Source: Charina bottae | Lineage: Eukaryota; Chordata; Lepidosauria; Squamata; Charinaidae | NCBI GenBank assembly: GCA_023362775.1 | Contig: JALMGJ010000004.1 | Location: 83,225,798 to 83,289,797, forward strand | Reading direction: 5' to 3' | Length of the DNA stretch: 64,000 bases | Part shown: piece after piece, positions 34,709 to 47,080 of the stretch | Numbering within the stretch: position 1 is the first letter of the stretch | How the letters are laid out: every line of letters starts with the position of its first letter | Translations under genes and position numbers: made by a program | The notes under the pieces: generated by a model | Database searches by the model: none | What the model was told of the DNA's origin: nothing | The model's input: only the letters and a program-made list of their open reading frames with translations

Positions 34709-35767
34709 TTGTATAAGCCTGGACAAACATTAAATCTAGATGGCTGTTGTGGGTCTTCCGGGCTGTGTGGCCGTGTTCTGGAAGTTGTGGTTCCTAACGT
34801 TTCGCCAGCATCTGTGGCCAGCATCTTCAGAGGGCAGGAGCACAGACAGAAGCAAAATCTCTGTGCCCAGGTAGAAGAAGACCCACAACAGCCATCGAAC
34901 TCCGGCCGTGAAAGCCTTCGACAATACATCGAAAATAGATTCCTTTGGGGAAAGGAGACTAGGATTTATAAGTCCAAAGCAAGTATAATTCACATATACA
35001 AGCTAGCACGTGCTAATCGAAACTGTGAAACCCAATTTCTAAACAATGAACTTAACCATCTGAATTGGGTCCTACAGGCAAATGGCTATTCCAAGAATGA
35101 AATAAAAAGAGCTATCAAACCAAGAAAACAACATCCAACTGAAGAAAAACAGCCCCCCACAAACAAAGTATTCCTGCCCTACATCAAAGGAGTCACTGAC
35201 CGCATGGGAAAACTGATGGAAAAACACAACTTTCAAACAGTCTTCAGACCCACCAGAAAAATACAACAAATGCTAAAATCAGCAAAAGACAAAAGGGACC
35301 CCCGCACCGCTGCAGGAGTATACCGCATACCATGCAGCTGTGGACAGGTATACATCGGAACCACAAAACGAAGCATTCACACCAGGATAAAAGAACATGA
35401 AAGACACTGCAGACTACAGCAACCGGAAAAATCTTCAGTAGCTGAACATGCTCTCAAGCAAACGGGACACAAAATCCTATTTGAAAACACAGAAATACTG
35501 GACAACACCAAAAGCCACTACACCAGATTATACAGAGAAGCCATTGAAATTCACAAACACCAGCACAGTTACAATAAAAAAGAAGAAAGTTTAAAAATTA
35601 GCAAAACCTGGCTACCAGTCCTGAAAAACACAGCCTGCAAAAGGTCAACGAACTCAGTCCAACTACCAGGACATGGGAATACTTCTCACAATGAACATGC
35701 TAATCACCCTCATCAGCCACTTGTTAACATTTCAACACAACAAAAAACCCCACCTAATCTCCTATAA
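34709..35767 (+). pseudogene. PLE protein C-terminal part with GIY-YIG endonuclease
   Basis: Open for 352 codons, but about the first 75-85 residues are pseudo-LTR and flank sequence read in frame, not native protein. Residues about 90-135 (LNNELNHLNWVLQANGYSKN) fit the region after the PLE reverse transcriptase. Residues about 155-200 form the linker. Residues 203-290 are the GIY-YIG domain: GVY (203-205), VYIG (214-217), conserved Arg in HTRIKEH (R226), and the Glu in LYREAIEIHKH (277 or 280) that binds metal in this family. The domain looks intact, but without an RT this copy cannot retrotranspose on its own. It is bounded on both sides by the pseudo-LTRs. Confidence 0.88.
34796..34830 (-). 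ncRNA. Hammerhead-like core, left pseudo-LTR
   Basis: On the minus strand CUGAAGA (34830-34824) is followed 20 nt later by GAAACGUUA. The intervening sequence has GCUGGC in both halves, so the expected stem II does not form. Only a 4-bp GCCA/UGGC pairing is available. Probably a degraded or weak ribozyme. Confidence 0.45.
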
Positions 35768-35840
35768 TTCAGCTCTATAAATAGAACATTGCCACTCTAC
35801 CTGGGCACAGAGATTTTGCTTCTATCTGTGCTCCTGTCCT

Positions 35841-35875
35841 CTGAAGATGCTGGCCACAGATGCTGGCGAAACGTT
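35841..35875 (+). ncRNA. Hammerhead-like core, right pseudo-LTR
   Basis: Plus-strand equivalent of the left core: CUGAAGA at 35841-35847, GAAA at 35868-35871, then CGUUA. It has the same GCUGGC...GCUGGC arrangement between them, so it shares the weak stem II. Confidence 0.45.
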
Positions 35876-35975
35876 AGGAACCACAACTTCCAGAACACAG
35901 CCACACAGCCCGGAAGACCCACAACAGCCATTGAACTCCGGCCGTGAAAGCCTTCGACAATACATTAAATCTAGA

Positions 35976-36800
35976 GTTCTCTCCTCCCCACCCATCATCT
36001 TTGGCGTGTTCTGCTTTCACATAGCAGCTGCTCTAATGCATTATATTTCCAGTTATCCCTTTACAAAAGTAAACTAGGTTTCTTCAGGAACTTTATAAAT
36101 TAGATTTGATAGCAATAATATTACCTTATTTTTCCATGAATTTGATAATCAGTTGTATTTTATCTCTCAGCTAATATTAGATACAGCAAATGTCCTCTCT
36201 GGCATCTGTAATTTCATATGTGTACATTAATAAATCTATTCTTTTCTATTTTCACTTCATTTATCTGAATGAAAACAAAATGCAACAAAATTTGTATTAT
36301 TTTAGTCTATTTTACTCTATTATATACATGTCTGTATGTCTTTTAATATGTTTTTGCTATATTTAGTAATAAGTTATTTTTCTTTTATTAACTATAAAAA
36401 GAATCTCAGTGAAGTTTTCAGTACAAATTATGATCTGTTTCTGGCTTCTTGAAGATGCAATAAATTAGCCCAAGTTCACAAACATCCATGAACCTTTCTG
36501 TGAACTTGGGTGTAGAATTTTTTTTCTTTTGTTTTTTTTTATATTATGTTACTCTTGTACTTTTCATCTACGTATGAAACAAAAATATAAAAGCACCCTA
36601 AGAACAGCAATAACATTTTTATGAGGTCAACTCTTTGAGTCCTACAGGGTGGTGAACTTTTTTTACTATAATTTACTCTTAATTTTCTGAAAATTATGTA
36701 AAATTCCAAAAGTCTTGCATTTATACAGCAGACAAAATCAAGTAATGACGATTTATAGGTTTTTTTCCCATCTCAGAGCTCTACCCCATTCAAATGTGTT
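35976..36800. other. Unassigned AT-rich DNA
   Basis: No gene or classified repeat. The short pair 'cccaagttcacaaac' / 'gtgaacttggg' near 36470-36510 is a small inverted repeat. Confidence 0.4.
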
Positions 36801-36965
36801 GGCTACTAGGATGCTCCTGAGTGCAATTCAAGATGTTGTTCATCAACTTTAAAGCCCTAAATAGCTTGAGACAGTGATACTTAAAGGGTTGGCTTCTCCC
36901 TAAACTTCCTTGTATTTTAAAATCAGTTGTATTCCTCTTGATGTGCCATTATCTTCAGAACTACA
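36801..36965 (+). repeat. Decayed L2-group LINE fragment
   Basis: 'gtgcaattcaagatgttgtt' followed by 'caactttaaagccctaaata' matches, with changes, the block '(gt)ccaattcaaggt(a/g)ttggttattac-ctttaaagcccta' found in the better copies at 11 kb and 27 kb. No tail is recognisable. Confidence 0.55.
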
Positions 36966-39710
36966 ATTAACTTCTACTATTTGCCCAACTGGAACTGAAA
37001 AAACATGTCTATCCATGGATATAGGGTAGGAGTGAGTTAGCTGCTGAGCCAGAATCCTTTCATTTGTATAAAAACATTTTGGCAGTTTAGTTTACTCATG
37101 TTTTCTGTACTAAATACATGGAAACTCTGGTGTTAACAGAGATATTTTAGAGAGAAAAAACAACAACTTTCCACTGATTAAATCCTAGGGCTACCAATGT
37201 AAGTGAAATACTCAGTGACCAAATGCCTCAGGCCTTTGTTTTCCAAAAAACATTAATAGCACATAATGGTTATAGAAGTACTTGTATAACATAGAATGGT
37301 GAGGAAGAGAAAATAAAAGTTAGCTGGATAATTCACATCTGAAATAATACACATGGCAATCTTGAGATAAGATTACATAGTTGCAAGGATAATAAGTCTT
37401 CCAACAAAAATATAAAAGATTAATCCATAAGATTCCATTTCTATTGCCCACGGAAATCTCATTCATTCATCTTCTGAAGAATTGTAGGTTCTTTCTGCTC
37501 CTAAAATGGAGTTTACACATTAGATGGAATGTTGAATGTACTGGCTTGGAACAGAAATGAAAGGTACAGAATGTGATTTTTCTATCAACCATTATCCCAT
37601 TATGACTTAAGACAACTTTTGTGCAATAAATACTAAATAGTGTCCCCTCTTTTTTTCCTAAATTTAACTCAAGGATTTTTATATAGCTTTTCAACAATGA
37701 GTTTGATACTGGTTTTCCTCCAAAACGTCACCTGGGATATATACATACAATAGTCAGATCACTTAAATTATTCACATAAGTAATGTATTACTTCTTTTGT
37801 AAAGAAATATGAGGAATATTATTCTTTCTTTTCTGCTTGCTTTTCTTTTTTAATTTTTATTCCCTTGTACATTTTTGTCTGCTACTATGAAATATAAATC
37901 TATTTTTATCACATAAGAATACACATAATGATATAAAACATATTTCAATTTATTTAGTTTTTTCTGGGATAAAGTCCAATTATGATCTTTAAAATACTCC
38001 CTAGCTGATATTATTCATTCTCTGAACTTTCAAGCTTGCTTTATAATAAAGAGATGTTTAAATACTGTACCTTGTAATTTTACTTAATTTTAGATACTGT
38101 GCAGAACACGTTGTTTTGGCAAGCATGGTTGATCAATTACATAAGTATTGAGACCCAGATGATTTCAAAAAAACAAAGTTGATATCCTTACACTACTAAT
38201 GAGCATTAAAAAGGAAAAAGAAGAAGAAATTTTCCTTTGTTAAGGGAAACATTGGCTATTTTTAATAATATATAGAGAATGAAGACTTTAGCAATATTAT
38301 ACGACTTATTTTTAACCTTTGATGGAATGCAGCTTTGAAATAATAATAATAATAATAATATATTGATTCTATCATCATTCATTCATTAGTGCATGATAAA
38401 TATACAACTGTCAGGAATACTTTATGGTTGATTTTCAAAGCATCTATAAAGTGATATACTATTCTGATGAGATTTTTTTGCTTAGTATAAAATAAATATT
38501 GTAGAAGATGGTTGACAATTCTGGTAAAAAATTTAAAGTAATCCTTACAATGCCATTTTCTCAAGTGCCTAGGGAAAAACAGGGTAACAGACTGACCATC
38601 AAATTGTCTAGTGTTGTATTTGAGAAGGACTATTCTTGCTTGCTTGCGTGCTCTGTGTTTGCACAGTTTTAATTTGTTTCCTTCAGTAAAATTGCAGAAA
38701 AAGTATTCTGTTAATTATGGCCAGAGGGATCTCAGAGGGATGCAAGAAAGAGATTCTGGGCCTGCAGCATCAGGTTCCTTACCACAAAGTTGTGCTATTT
38801 AATAAATACCCTGTAAAAAGTTAATAACATGGCCTTATGATCCTGATAGGTTAATTCTTAATTTTCTTGTTCCATTTCCACATACATTAGCTGGAGAATT
38901 GTGACTGAAGTTTCATCACCCAAATTTTATTTTGTATGCCTAGAAATATAGCAAGATATTTATGTACAGAAGGGCAAGCATAGATAAAATTGCATTACAG
39001 TATCTAATCCTTTTAGAACCATATGAAGAAATGAAGAGTTTGACAAAATTTCTTATGATCCAAGAATGAAAATATATTTGTCAAACTTGATATACAGTTA
39101 CAACTCTCATAAAATAACATAATCATATCCATACTTTGGTAAAGGGAGCTGACTATGTACCATATCATTCTTTATACACTCTTTTTAGATTTTCTCTTAT
39201 TTAGCCTAATAGATAGGGATGTAGGAAATATCTAACTGTAAATGTATGTCAAAATACAAGATACAGTTATTAACTGTTTATACAACATATTATTACTAGG
39301 CTTTATAATTTCATCTCTTGGTTTGAATGGACATTTTCTGCTTTTTCATAAATAAGATTCATGGAGCTATGTTTAAGATGGGATTAGTCACATTAGGCTG
39401 GGGCAATTAAGATTTTTGTATCTTTCACAAGCACTCCACTAATTCATTAAACAAAGGTATCCTCTAGCTTTGTAATTTTTAACAGATACTGTATATGACC
39501 AACATTCTTCTAAGGCTATCTGGTTAAACATTTGACCTATTTCTTATAACAATGTCATGATTATGTTATCCTATATCTGCATAGGCTTAAAGAGATTGTT
39601 ACTGAAGCATGGTAACCAGTACAAAGAGGAAAATGTCATTATAAAATATTACAATATAAATGTAAAATATTAAAACAAAACAAAAGTAAAAATAAACTTC
39701 ACAATTTGAT
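36966..39710. other. Unassigned AT-rich DNA
   Basis: No gene. A short (AAT)n occurs at 38340-38360. ORFs are below 80 codons and lack domains. Confidence 0.4.
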
Positions 39711-39740
39711 AGTAAGTAAGTAAGTAAGTAAGTAAGATGA

Positions 39741-39776
<36 letters not shown>

Positions 39777-39846
39777 AGGAAGGAAGGAAGGAAGGAAGGA
39801 AGGAAGGAAGGAAGGAAGGAAGGAAGGAAGGAAGGAAGGAAGGAAT
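39711..39846. repeat. (GTAA)n(GAAA)n(GGAA)n compound microsatellite
   Basis: Three successive tetranucleotide blocks: GTAA to about 39736, GAAA to about 39776 and GGAA to 39844. The Lys/Glu/Gly-rich and Ser/Leu/Pro-rich ORFs are by-products. Confidence 0.95.
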
Positions 39847-39847
39847 T

Positions 39848-39890
39848 GATGGCTGTTGTGGGTCTTCCGGGCTGTGTGGCCCTGTTCTGA
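39848..39890. mobile_element. 43-bp tip of the PLE pseudo-LTR
   Basis: 43 bp beginning 'gatggctgttgtgggtcttc' match the left tip of the PLE at 34741, differing at one site before the break. They sit at the end of the microsatellite, between 'aaggaaggaatt' and 'aagaaagaatt', which may be an imperfect target duplication. Confidence 0.75.
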
Positions 39891-40091
39891 AAGAAAGAAT
39901 TATCCATTCAATTATCCACTGTTATTTAGTCTTCAAATATCAAGATACATCAGTCAGATACTGACTGGTAGATAGCTGCATATCACTATGAAACCCCAGA
40001 GAATAGTACATACAATGCTGATCAGACTGAATGCCAAATTGCAGCTTGCCCATTAAGGACCAGTAGGGCTATTTAAATGGCCTAAAGATTA

Positions 40092-40210
40092 GAAAGAGAG
40101 AGAGGGAGAGAGGGAGAGAGGGAGAGAGAGAGGGAGAGAGGGAGGGAGGGAGGAGGAGGAGGAGGAGGAGGAGGAGGAGGAGGAGGAGGAGGAGGAGGAG
40201 GAGGAGGAGA
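40092..40210. repeat. GA-rich / (GGA)n simple repeat
   Basis: GAGAGG-type purine repeats, then GGGA, then about 55 bp of (GGA)n. Strong purine strand asymmetry (mirror-repeat, possible H-DNA former). Confidence 0.95.
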
Positions 40211-41680
40211 AAAGGAAAAAAATAGGAGAAAAACAAGAAAATAGAGTAAAGTTAAATAAAAACAAGATAAGCATGAAAGAAAAGGTGTAGGCCAAAAGTT
40301 GTAAAGGCAGATAATAAAATGCCTAGAAGGACTCCAGTCAATTTTCCCTTTGTCTCCACAAATACCAGTGCTTTTACCATATACATGACTCTTAACTGAG
40401 GAGATTATATGTGTAGGAAAGGGGAAGAGAAACTTGAGACAATCAAAACTTTTTTCCTCTCCTAATTGCTACTTGAATATTTTTACACTTTAGTTTGGAC
40501 ATTATTATTCATTTCTCTTTGGATGATGATGTATATTGATTTGCATCATCATCATCATATGATGATTATGATTTTGAAACAGTTTCTCTTTTTCTTCAGA
40601 ACCATATTCTAAGTCACTTAGCTTGCCTTGCTGTATTTACCTTGTTAATGTAAAATGCTGTGAAATACATGTTATCTAAATTGACTGCATTAACTTTCTG
40701 GATTGCTGCTAACATAGAGATAAATAATTTATAACAGATCCTGCAATCTTGAATTTGAGGAGAGCAAAAGAAAAAAGTGCTTCTCAAGAGGGGTTTTCTC
40801 TTTTTTCTTAAGTATCTAATTGTACAGGTCATTAGGGTACTCAAGGGGTTAATGTACCTAGAAATCACTTCCCTTAATGTTCCCTGGATTCACTTAATTA
40901 TTCTTCTGCTGTTACTCATCAATAACTAGAGACATATTAGAAAACTTACTGGAATTGTAAAGACTCCACTATGAAAACTTTCACAGAGCTCTAAATACTG
41001 TACTTCTGCTAAATGTCTAAAAATGCACTTTAAAGTATTCTCAGGAATACAAGTAAAAACTTTTAATGGTCAGTCTTAAACTAGAATCTACATTCATTTC
41101 TTAGTTGAGGTTTCGTATGATAAGCAGATGATTTTATACAACTCAGTGGTAGAGCATATACTTTACATGCATAAGGTCCCAACTTGTAATTTGGTTTATA
41201 AGCTCTTATTACTTCTGTGAATCCCTGTTCATCCAATCTTCTTCCAGAAAAAGCAAGCTCAAGCATGGATTCTGTTGATTTTCCTAGCAATAAAGATAGA
41301 AACAAAAAATTAATTCAGCTTCTCTGTGAATGTCCTATCTTCCTTTAGTACATCTTTAATGCCAGTATTAGTGACCCAATTGTCTTCCAGGCTGATTGGC
41401 TTCCTATTAAGAATATATTTGAAGAGATTTTTGTTGTTTGTTTTAGTGTTTTTTGTTATACAGTATGCTGCTCAAGTAGTAGAAATAGACTTGTCCCCTT
41501 CTCCTCCTCCTGTTCCTCCTTCTTCTCTTCTTTGGTCACTATCAGTCTATAGTCTATAGTAGTCGTCTATAGTCGTCTATAGTCTATACTATCCTATATA
41601 GTATTTTATGTTTATGTTTATGTTCCTTTTGGTACTTGTTTGGGCAAGACTTCAATTTTTTGAAAGAAGTCTTCTTGTCT
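40211..41680. other. Unassigned DNA
   Basis: No gene. Small tandem 'agtctat'/'gtctatagtc' repeats at 41545-41590 and a (CAT)n patch near 40545-40565. Confidence 0.4.
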
Positions 41681-41684
41681 TTAA

Positions 41685-41776
41685 TGGCATTTTGCTATTA
41701 AACCGCCCAGAGTTCCCCGTTGGGGGAGATGGACGGTTATATAAATTTAATTAAATAAATAAATAAATAAATAAAA
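41685..41776 (+). repeat. L2-group LINE 3' tail
   Basis: 'ttaaaccgcccagagttccc', 'gggggagatggacggttata', then ATTTAATTAAATAAATAAATA. This is the clear family 3' terminus; the coding part is not recognisable upstream. Confidence 0.75.
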
Positions 41777-42662
41777 TCCTGCTTATTAATCACTCTGGTA
41801 TCCTCTTGGACTTTGTGGGACTTTTCCTGACATAGCTGAAATTCCATTATTGCAGTTTCAAACAGTTTCTTATAATTGTAGGAAGAATTATTTTCCCTGT
41901 CAATTTTATTTTCACCAACCCCTCATTTAGAGAACACTTGCTCTTTTGTAGACTAAGGTCACTATTTTGGACTAATTTTGTCCATTTATCCACATATTAA
42001 AGTTACAACATTATTATCAATGTCCCCAATTGGTTCAATAATATTGAAGATTTGGATATTGATTACCCTTTATAATTAAGTGTAGTGTTGCAGTTCCTCT
42101 TATTGGCTCCTTTGAAAACTTTTCCAGGAACAATAATTTAGGATATTTATAAAGGTGGTATCTTTGTAATATTCAGAATGTGCATTTTCTGGATATGTAA
42201 TGTTGATTGAAGTCACCCATTCCTGTTTAATTTTCAGATACCTCTCTAATTTCAATTTTATTCCAGTTTAGTAGCTGCCCAACTCCAATAGACTCTGATC
42301 ATGGCATATCCCTTGTATCAACTTACTTTGGGGAATTTATATGAATACCCAGTGATTCAGTGGAAGAGTTTGTTCCATTATTTGTGATTTATAATCTGTA
42401 GACATCTATATTCACTTTGAAACAGGGCAACTTCTTCCATGTCATCTGTTGAAGTTACTATGTACATATATACTGTATATGTCTCTGTGTATAGTACACA
42501 TGCTGCCATGGGAAATAATATAACAAGAACCATGCCTTCCAACCAGAATAACCCTTTCAGTGCATTCAAAACTGGAGGAAACCAATAAAACCTTGGATAT
42601 CCTATATTTAAATAAGATAAAGGAGATCAAAGCCAGATAGCAATGTTTTTCTCATTATGACA
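41777..42662. other. Unassigned DNA
   Basis: No gene or classified repeat. Confidence 0.4.
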
Positions 42663-42680
42663 TCAAAGTTACGGACTGTC

Positions 42681-43000
42681 ATCCTTACAAGGTAGTCCAG
42701 ACAGGAAGCATGACCAGATGGATTAATTCTACTTTATTGTAAGGTTACATTTACAGAATCTTGCAAGTCTGAAAGTACATTTTTCCCCTGTTGCCTTTGC
42801 AGCCCAATAAACTAGGGAGGGTCCCTTCTGAGACATTTCCCATGCCCAAATTCCTTTTCTGGGCTAAGCTGTCTCTTCTCTGACCATCCCCCTGGATGTG
42901 GCTCTTCCCCCTGTCTCCCAAGGTCATTCCCACATACCATTAAAAGAACAGTCTCCCTAGGGCTTCAAAGGTCACCTTCTTCATCTTCCTCACAGCCACC
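42681..43000 (-). repeat. Dispersed repeat family R1, copy 3
   Basis: Shares 'gtagtccaga', 'tctactttattgtaaggtta' and 'cagaatcttg' with the copies at 14.7 and 25.4 kb, in the same order. AATAAA is present on the minus strand (reverse complement of 'tttatt'). A possible terminus 'tgtcatcc' lies just before, at 42676. After the first 110 bp the three copies no longer align by eye. Confidence 0.4.
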
Positions 43001-43680
43001 TAGTAATGGGCTCTAAGTTGCACTCAATCACATTTGGCATGAGCTTCCACTTGCATTCTAGCTATTCTTGCTTCATTGTCCTCACTTATACCAATATGCT
43101 GTTTGGACTCTGTGTGTAGGAAGAGGGTGCTTAGGAGGGATCATGTCAATCATACAGGACAACTCTACATATCATATTATAAGGAAATTCCTCCTGGGCT
43201 CTCTGGAATCTACAAGAATCCATTTGTCTCTGGAGTGCATCATCTTAATAGATCCTCCACTCATGCAGGGGAAAAAGCTGCTGACAGACTGTGCTGCTTT
43301 TTGTTTTATATTGTTGTTGTTTTGTTTTATATTCCTGTTCATATTACTAAGCTGCTGTTTGTTTTATATTGTTCTTGTAAGAGATTGTGTTGAAGTTGAG
43401 AAGAAAGAAGAATATCTGTAAACACAAACAACCAGCATATAAGGGAATCTTGCTACAGGCTTATCCATCATGCAAGCATTCTGGGAAAATAGATTCAAAA
43501 GCTTCAAAGATACCCCACATTAATGAACTCACTAATGAAGTATGGCTGGAGGGTTCACTTCTCGGTTTTCAAAATTCTGTACTGTAACCGGTAATTCCTG
43601 GCATTAAAATTCACTAAAGAAAGAATGTATGAATCTTGCTTCCTTGATTGTGCTCTGCAGTTAAAGGCCCTTAAAGTCAT
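43001..43680. other. Unassigned DNA
   Basis: The ORFs at 43068-43421 and 43076-43393 overlap in two frames, with no domain; treated as chance. Confidence 0.4.
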
Positions 43681-43684
43681 TACA

Positions 43685-43764
43685 CTTTACATTACATTAC
43701 ATTTTTGTTGCTGTTCTTGTAAGCTGTCCTATGTCTGAATAGATTTATTGATATATAAAGTCAA

Positions 43765-43811
<47 letters not shown>
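43685..43811 (+). repeat. LINE-like 3' tail with (AAAT)n
   Basis: 'gtaagctgtcctatgtctga' is followed by 'tataaagtcaataaataaat' and about 48 bp of (AAAT)n, a pattern like the L2-group tails but more diverged. Confidence 0.5.
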
Positions 43812-46800
43812 CTACAAACAAGAAGGATAATTTTCATTGGAAAATCTATTTCCCATCAGCACCACAGCCCAATCTGGATCAGATATTTCGTTAGTTGCTT
43901 CAAGTGAGTGAGAAAATTATGTATTTATTGATTACTCAATCTACTCTTGAATTTTTAAAGAGTATAATATTCTAGGTTTTGTCCAAATGCACATTTTAAC
44001 TTGCTCTTTTTTGTTCCTTACAATTAAAAAAAAAATGGAAAAGAAAAAAATAGGTTGTGATTCTCACTGCTTATTTTTAGTTTGCAAGCTGGAACTTTAT
44101 GAAATAAAATCACAGGTCTAATGAAAGCTGGCAGCTGTTCACTGAATGGGCTATGTATAGATAACAATGGAAGAACCACAAACATAAGTGGGGGGGGGAC
44201 CCAAATTATAATAAATCACAAACAATATTATTGCTTTATATGTGTGAAGAGAATTTTTATTTTCCTCCTGCATGCTCACACCTAAGCCACTGATAGCCCT
44301 TGAATATTTCTGTATTTGCTTGCCTGTTTAATGTAAAAGTCAATGTATCTAGCTATAATAGCCTTAATTTGTAAACTAACTTCCTTGTATACATGCCACA
44401 ACTACTCCTTCAATAATAATATATTCTTCCAAAATGGTAACCTTTGTTACATAAATGACTGGCCTTTGATTCACAAAATGTATGTATAAAGTGCAATATT
44501 CTCAAGGATGCTGATAATAGGTATATTTACAGCTTTCTCTGTTTGGAGTGGGATGCAGAATAATAATCAGCACAATTGGCATTCATACTTTTCAAAAGCT
44601 AAGTCTTGCATTGCAAAGTGTTCTCTTTCCATATACATGAATGTCGAGATTCTTATGTACTCCTACCTGTATGCTTTAATCAGTTGTAAACAATTATTTG
44701 TCAATGATTAAATGTATCTGTATGCTCATCTTTAGTCACCATAGACTGTATAAGAATCCTGTTGCCCAGACTCTGGCACTCTTCATTCTTGATAGCAGAC
44801 CAATGACTCACTGTAATTGCTAGCTTTAAATAAAACAATCCTCTCCAATCATTGATCTTTTCTTAGTGATTCTCATATTACCAGTGTGAATATATTTCTG
44901 TTTCACTACTTCTGAAATGGCATTGTGCCATTTGGAATCTTTCAGTCTCAATTAAGCTGCTAGTGATTTTTTGTTTCCTCAAATTGTTTTGGATTCCAGA
45001 TAACTTTACCTTTGTCTATTGTCCACCTGTTCAGAATAATGAAAAGTTTTATTAGACGTTCATTATGTTTTTTGCCAAGGATCTTTCCATTTTTTAAAAA
45101 AAGATAAGGAGTATCTATATCAGTATAGTATAATAATGATGAAACTTGGTGTCTGTTAAAGAAGTACATATGAGGAAGAGATAATAATTGTGCTGTAACT
45201 GGTCATCTGTACACTATGGCCATTCAACAGTGTATCTGAATACTTTCGAAGAGAATACTTTATTTGAATACTTTATTTCAGTGAAATCTAGCTCTAACTG
45301 TAGCAAGGCAAGATGAAGAGTGATGAAAGCCAAGGAATGTCTAACAGTAATACAGTATTTCTAGTATTTGCTCAATGTGTACTGAAAATGTGGCCCCACA
45401 CCCAAAATCTGTAGCTTAACTGTGAGTTCAGCAAGGGAAATGTGTGCATAGTTCCCTGAAAATGGAACTATACCCTTATTGGTTTGGTTCCTGTGGTACC
45501 CTTCTGTCACATGGGAAATATAATGGAGGACAGTACTTTTCTTCTATCTAGTGTTCATTTGGAGAGGAGTCATCTTAAATTCAGGGATGCTTTCATTTTG
45601 AGCAAATATAATACTAAGAGAGCCAATGCTCAGTAAACAGAACACCTGCATAGTGAGCATAGGGTGTGAGAGCCCAAAAACTTAGCAAGGTTTTTCACTG
45701 TTGTTAGATGGAGTGTGTAGGGATTTTACATAATAGAGTCATCCAGAAAACAAATTATTCTTCAATTTCACCATTCTAAATAGGAGGGTATTACAGATAT
45801 GTTTAGAATATCTAATTCCCATTGATTTGAATGTATGTATTTCACTGTAGGTATCCAGCTCCTGACATATTTAACCAGAGTCCCGTATGTCTGATTCACC
45901 CAAGCTTTCTCTCCTTTTCACTCACACATATAGGATAGGGACCCCCGCCCCACTTAATGATTCCCAGCAAAGACTGCACTTTATGGTTAGAACATATGAA
46001 GGGAGATTAAAGACTTACCAATGCTTCTCTTCACAAAGAGATTTGCAGGAGGCTTGGCAAGGCTGGAGGGCACTACTTCTCCACTATCTTAAAATTCTAT
46101 GTCATCTAATTGGTCAAAAATTGCATTTTTGCAAAAGGCAAGAATAGTGTCCGAACAGTTTAACAATTTTTCATGTTGTAAATATGTAGGAATTAAACAA
46201 ATACAGCAGATAATTAAAATGGGAAATAAGTGCTTCTATGCCAATATTCCCACATCATTGTTAAGATAAGACTTTTCAAAATCTTCCTTGAATCATGTTG
46301 ATTTTGACAGACATTTTATATTCAAATCTGAGGTCACCTATTTTTTCCCATCTGCTATTAAACTGGCAGCCTGCAATCCTATCTTTCTGAAAGCTAATCA
46401 TTAGAAAGTGAATGTCACTCCAACATTGCAGTTATATTTTTTAAAGTGAGATCAAAAGCTTGTTCAGTTCGGTTTGCTGACCTCCCCAGTACAGTGAGAA
46501 CTTCCAAATGATTGCCTTCTAGACAATTCTTATAGAGAACTGCTGACACATTGTCCTCATGGAGAAGAAACCTGCAGTTGGTCTTTGTAGCTAACAAAAC
46601 CTTTTAAGCTCCTGCCAGCAAATCCATGCAGAAGAAATGATTAAGAAAATGCCACCTCCAGGCACGGGAAAAAACAAAACAGAACTGCACAATAAACCAG
46701 ATGGGATAAAATTAGACTATGTTATCAAGTCTTAAAAGCTGAACGTTAATGCTGTAATTGCAGCCTAGAAGAGAGCTATAGAATGCTGATAAAGTTGCTT

Positions 46801-46999
46801 TGAATTAAAGATGGATATGGATTAAAATACAAATTGCTATCCTGCCTGTAAAAGTACAAAATGTTAGCAGTCATTTCATTTTAGAAAGCAGGATTTTGCT
46901 AAAAATTGTGACTGGTGAAATCTTTCCCAGTATAGGCATACAAAATGCCATCAATCAATTTTGGTCACAAATCCAGAAGACAGATAAAATAATAAAATA
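43812..46999. other. Repeat-poor unassigned DNA
   Basis: No recognisable transposon and no gene for about 3.2 kb. The 86-codon ORF at 45887-46147 has no domain I know. Confidence 0.45.
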
Positions 47000-47000
47000 A

Positions 47001-47041
47001 CTTTACTTAAGCTTTACTTAAGCTTTACTTAAGCTTTACTA
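47001..47041. repeat. 11-bp tandem repeat
   Basis: 'ctttacttaag' repeated about 3.7 times. Confidence 0.9.
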
Positions 47042-47079
47042 TAGGTACCAGACTCATCCATCCTGCCTTAAATCTTAGG

Positions 47080-47080
<1 letters not shown>

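Larger units (their letters stand above)
34741..35961 (+). mobile_element. Penelope-like element with inverted pseudo-LTRs
   Basis: 34741-34883 is the inverted complement of 35797-35927: pseudo-LTR copies in opposite orientation. The right one carries an extra 34-bp end ('...ggccgtgaaagccttcgaca' to 35961), which also occurs just inside the left one at about 34886-34935. A 34-bp terminal extension is, as I recall, also described for other PLEs. The flanking duplication ACATTAAATCTAGA (34727-34740 and 35962-35975) is 14 bp, though part may be shared with the element end. The single ORF between encodes a GIY-YIG domain; nearly all of the RT is missing. PLEs pair an RT related to telomerase with a GIY-YIG endonuclease. 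Confidence 0.9.

Noticed and set aside
43068..43421. 117- and 105-codon ORFs in two overlapping frames
   Set aside because: Overlapping frames with low-complexity Phe/Leu ends from a TTTTGTT-rich stretch; no domain.
45887..46147. 86-codon ORF that might be a host exon
   Set aside because: No recognisable domain, no clear splice-site context, single short ORF.
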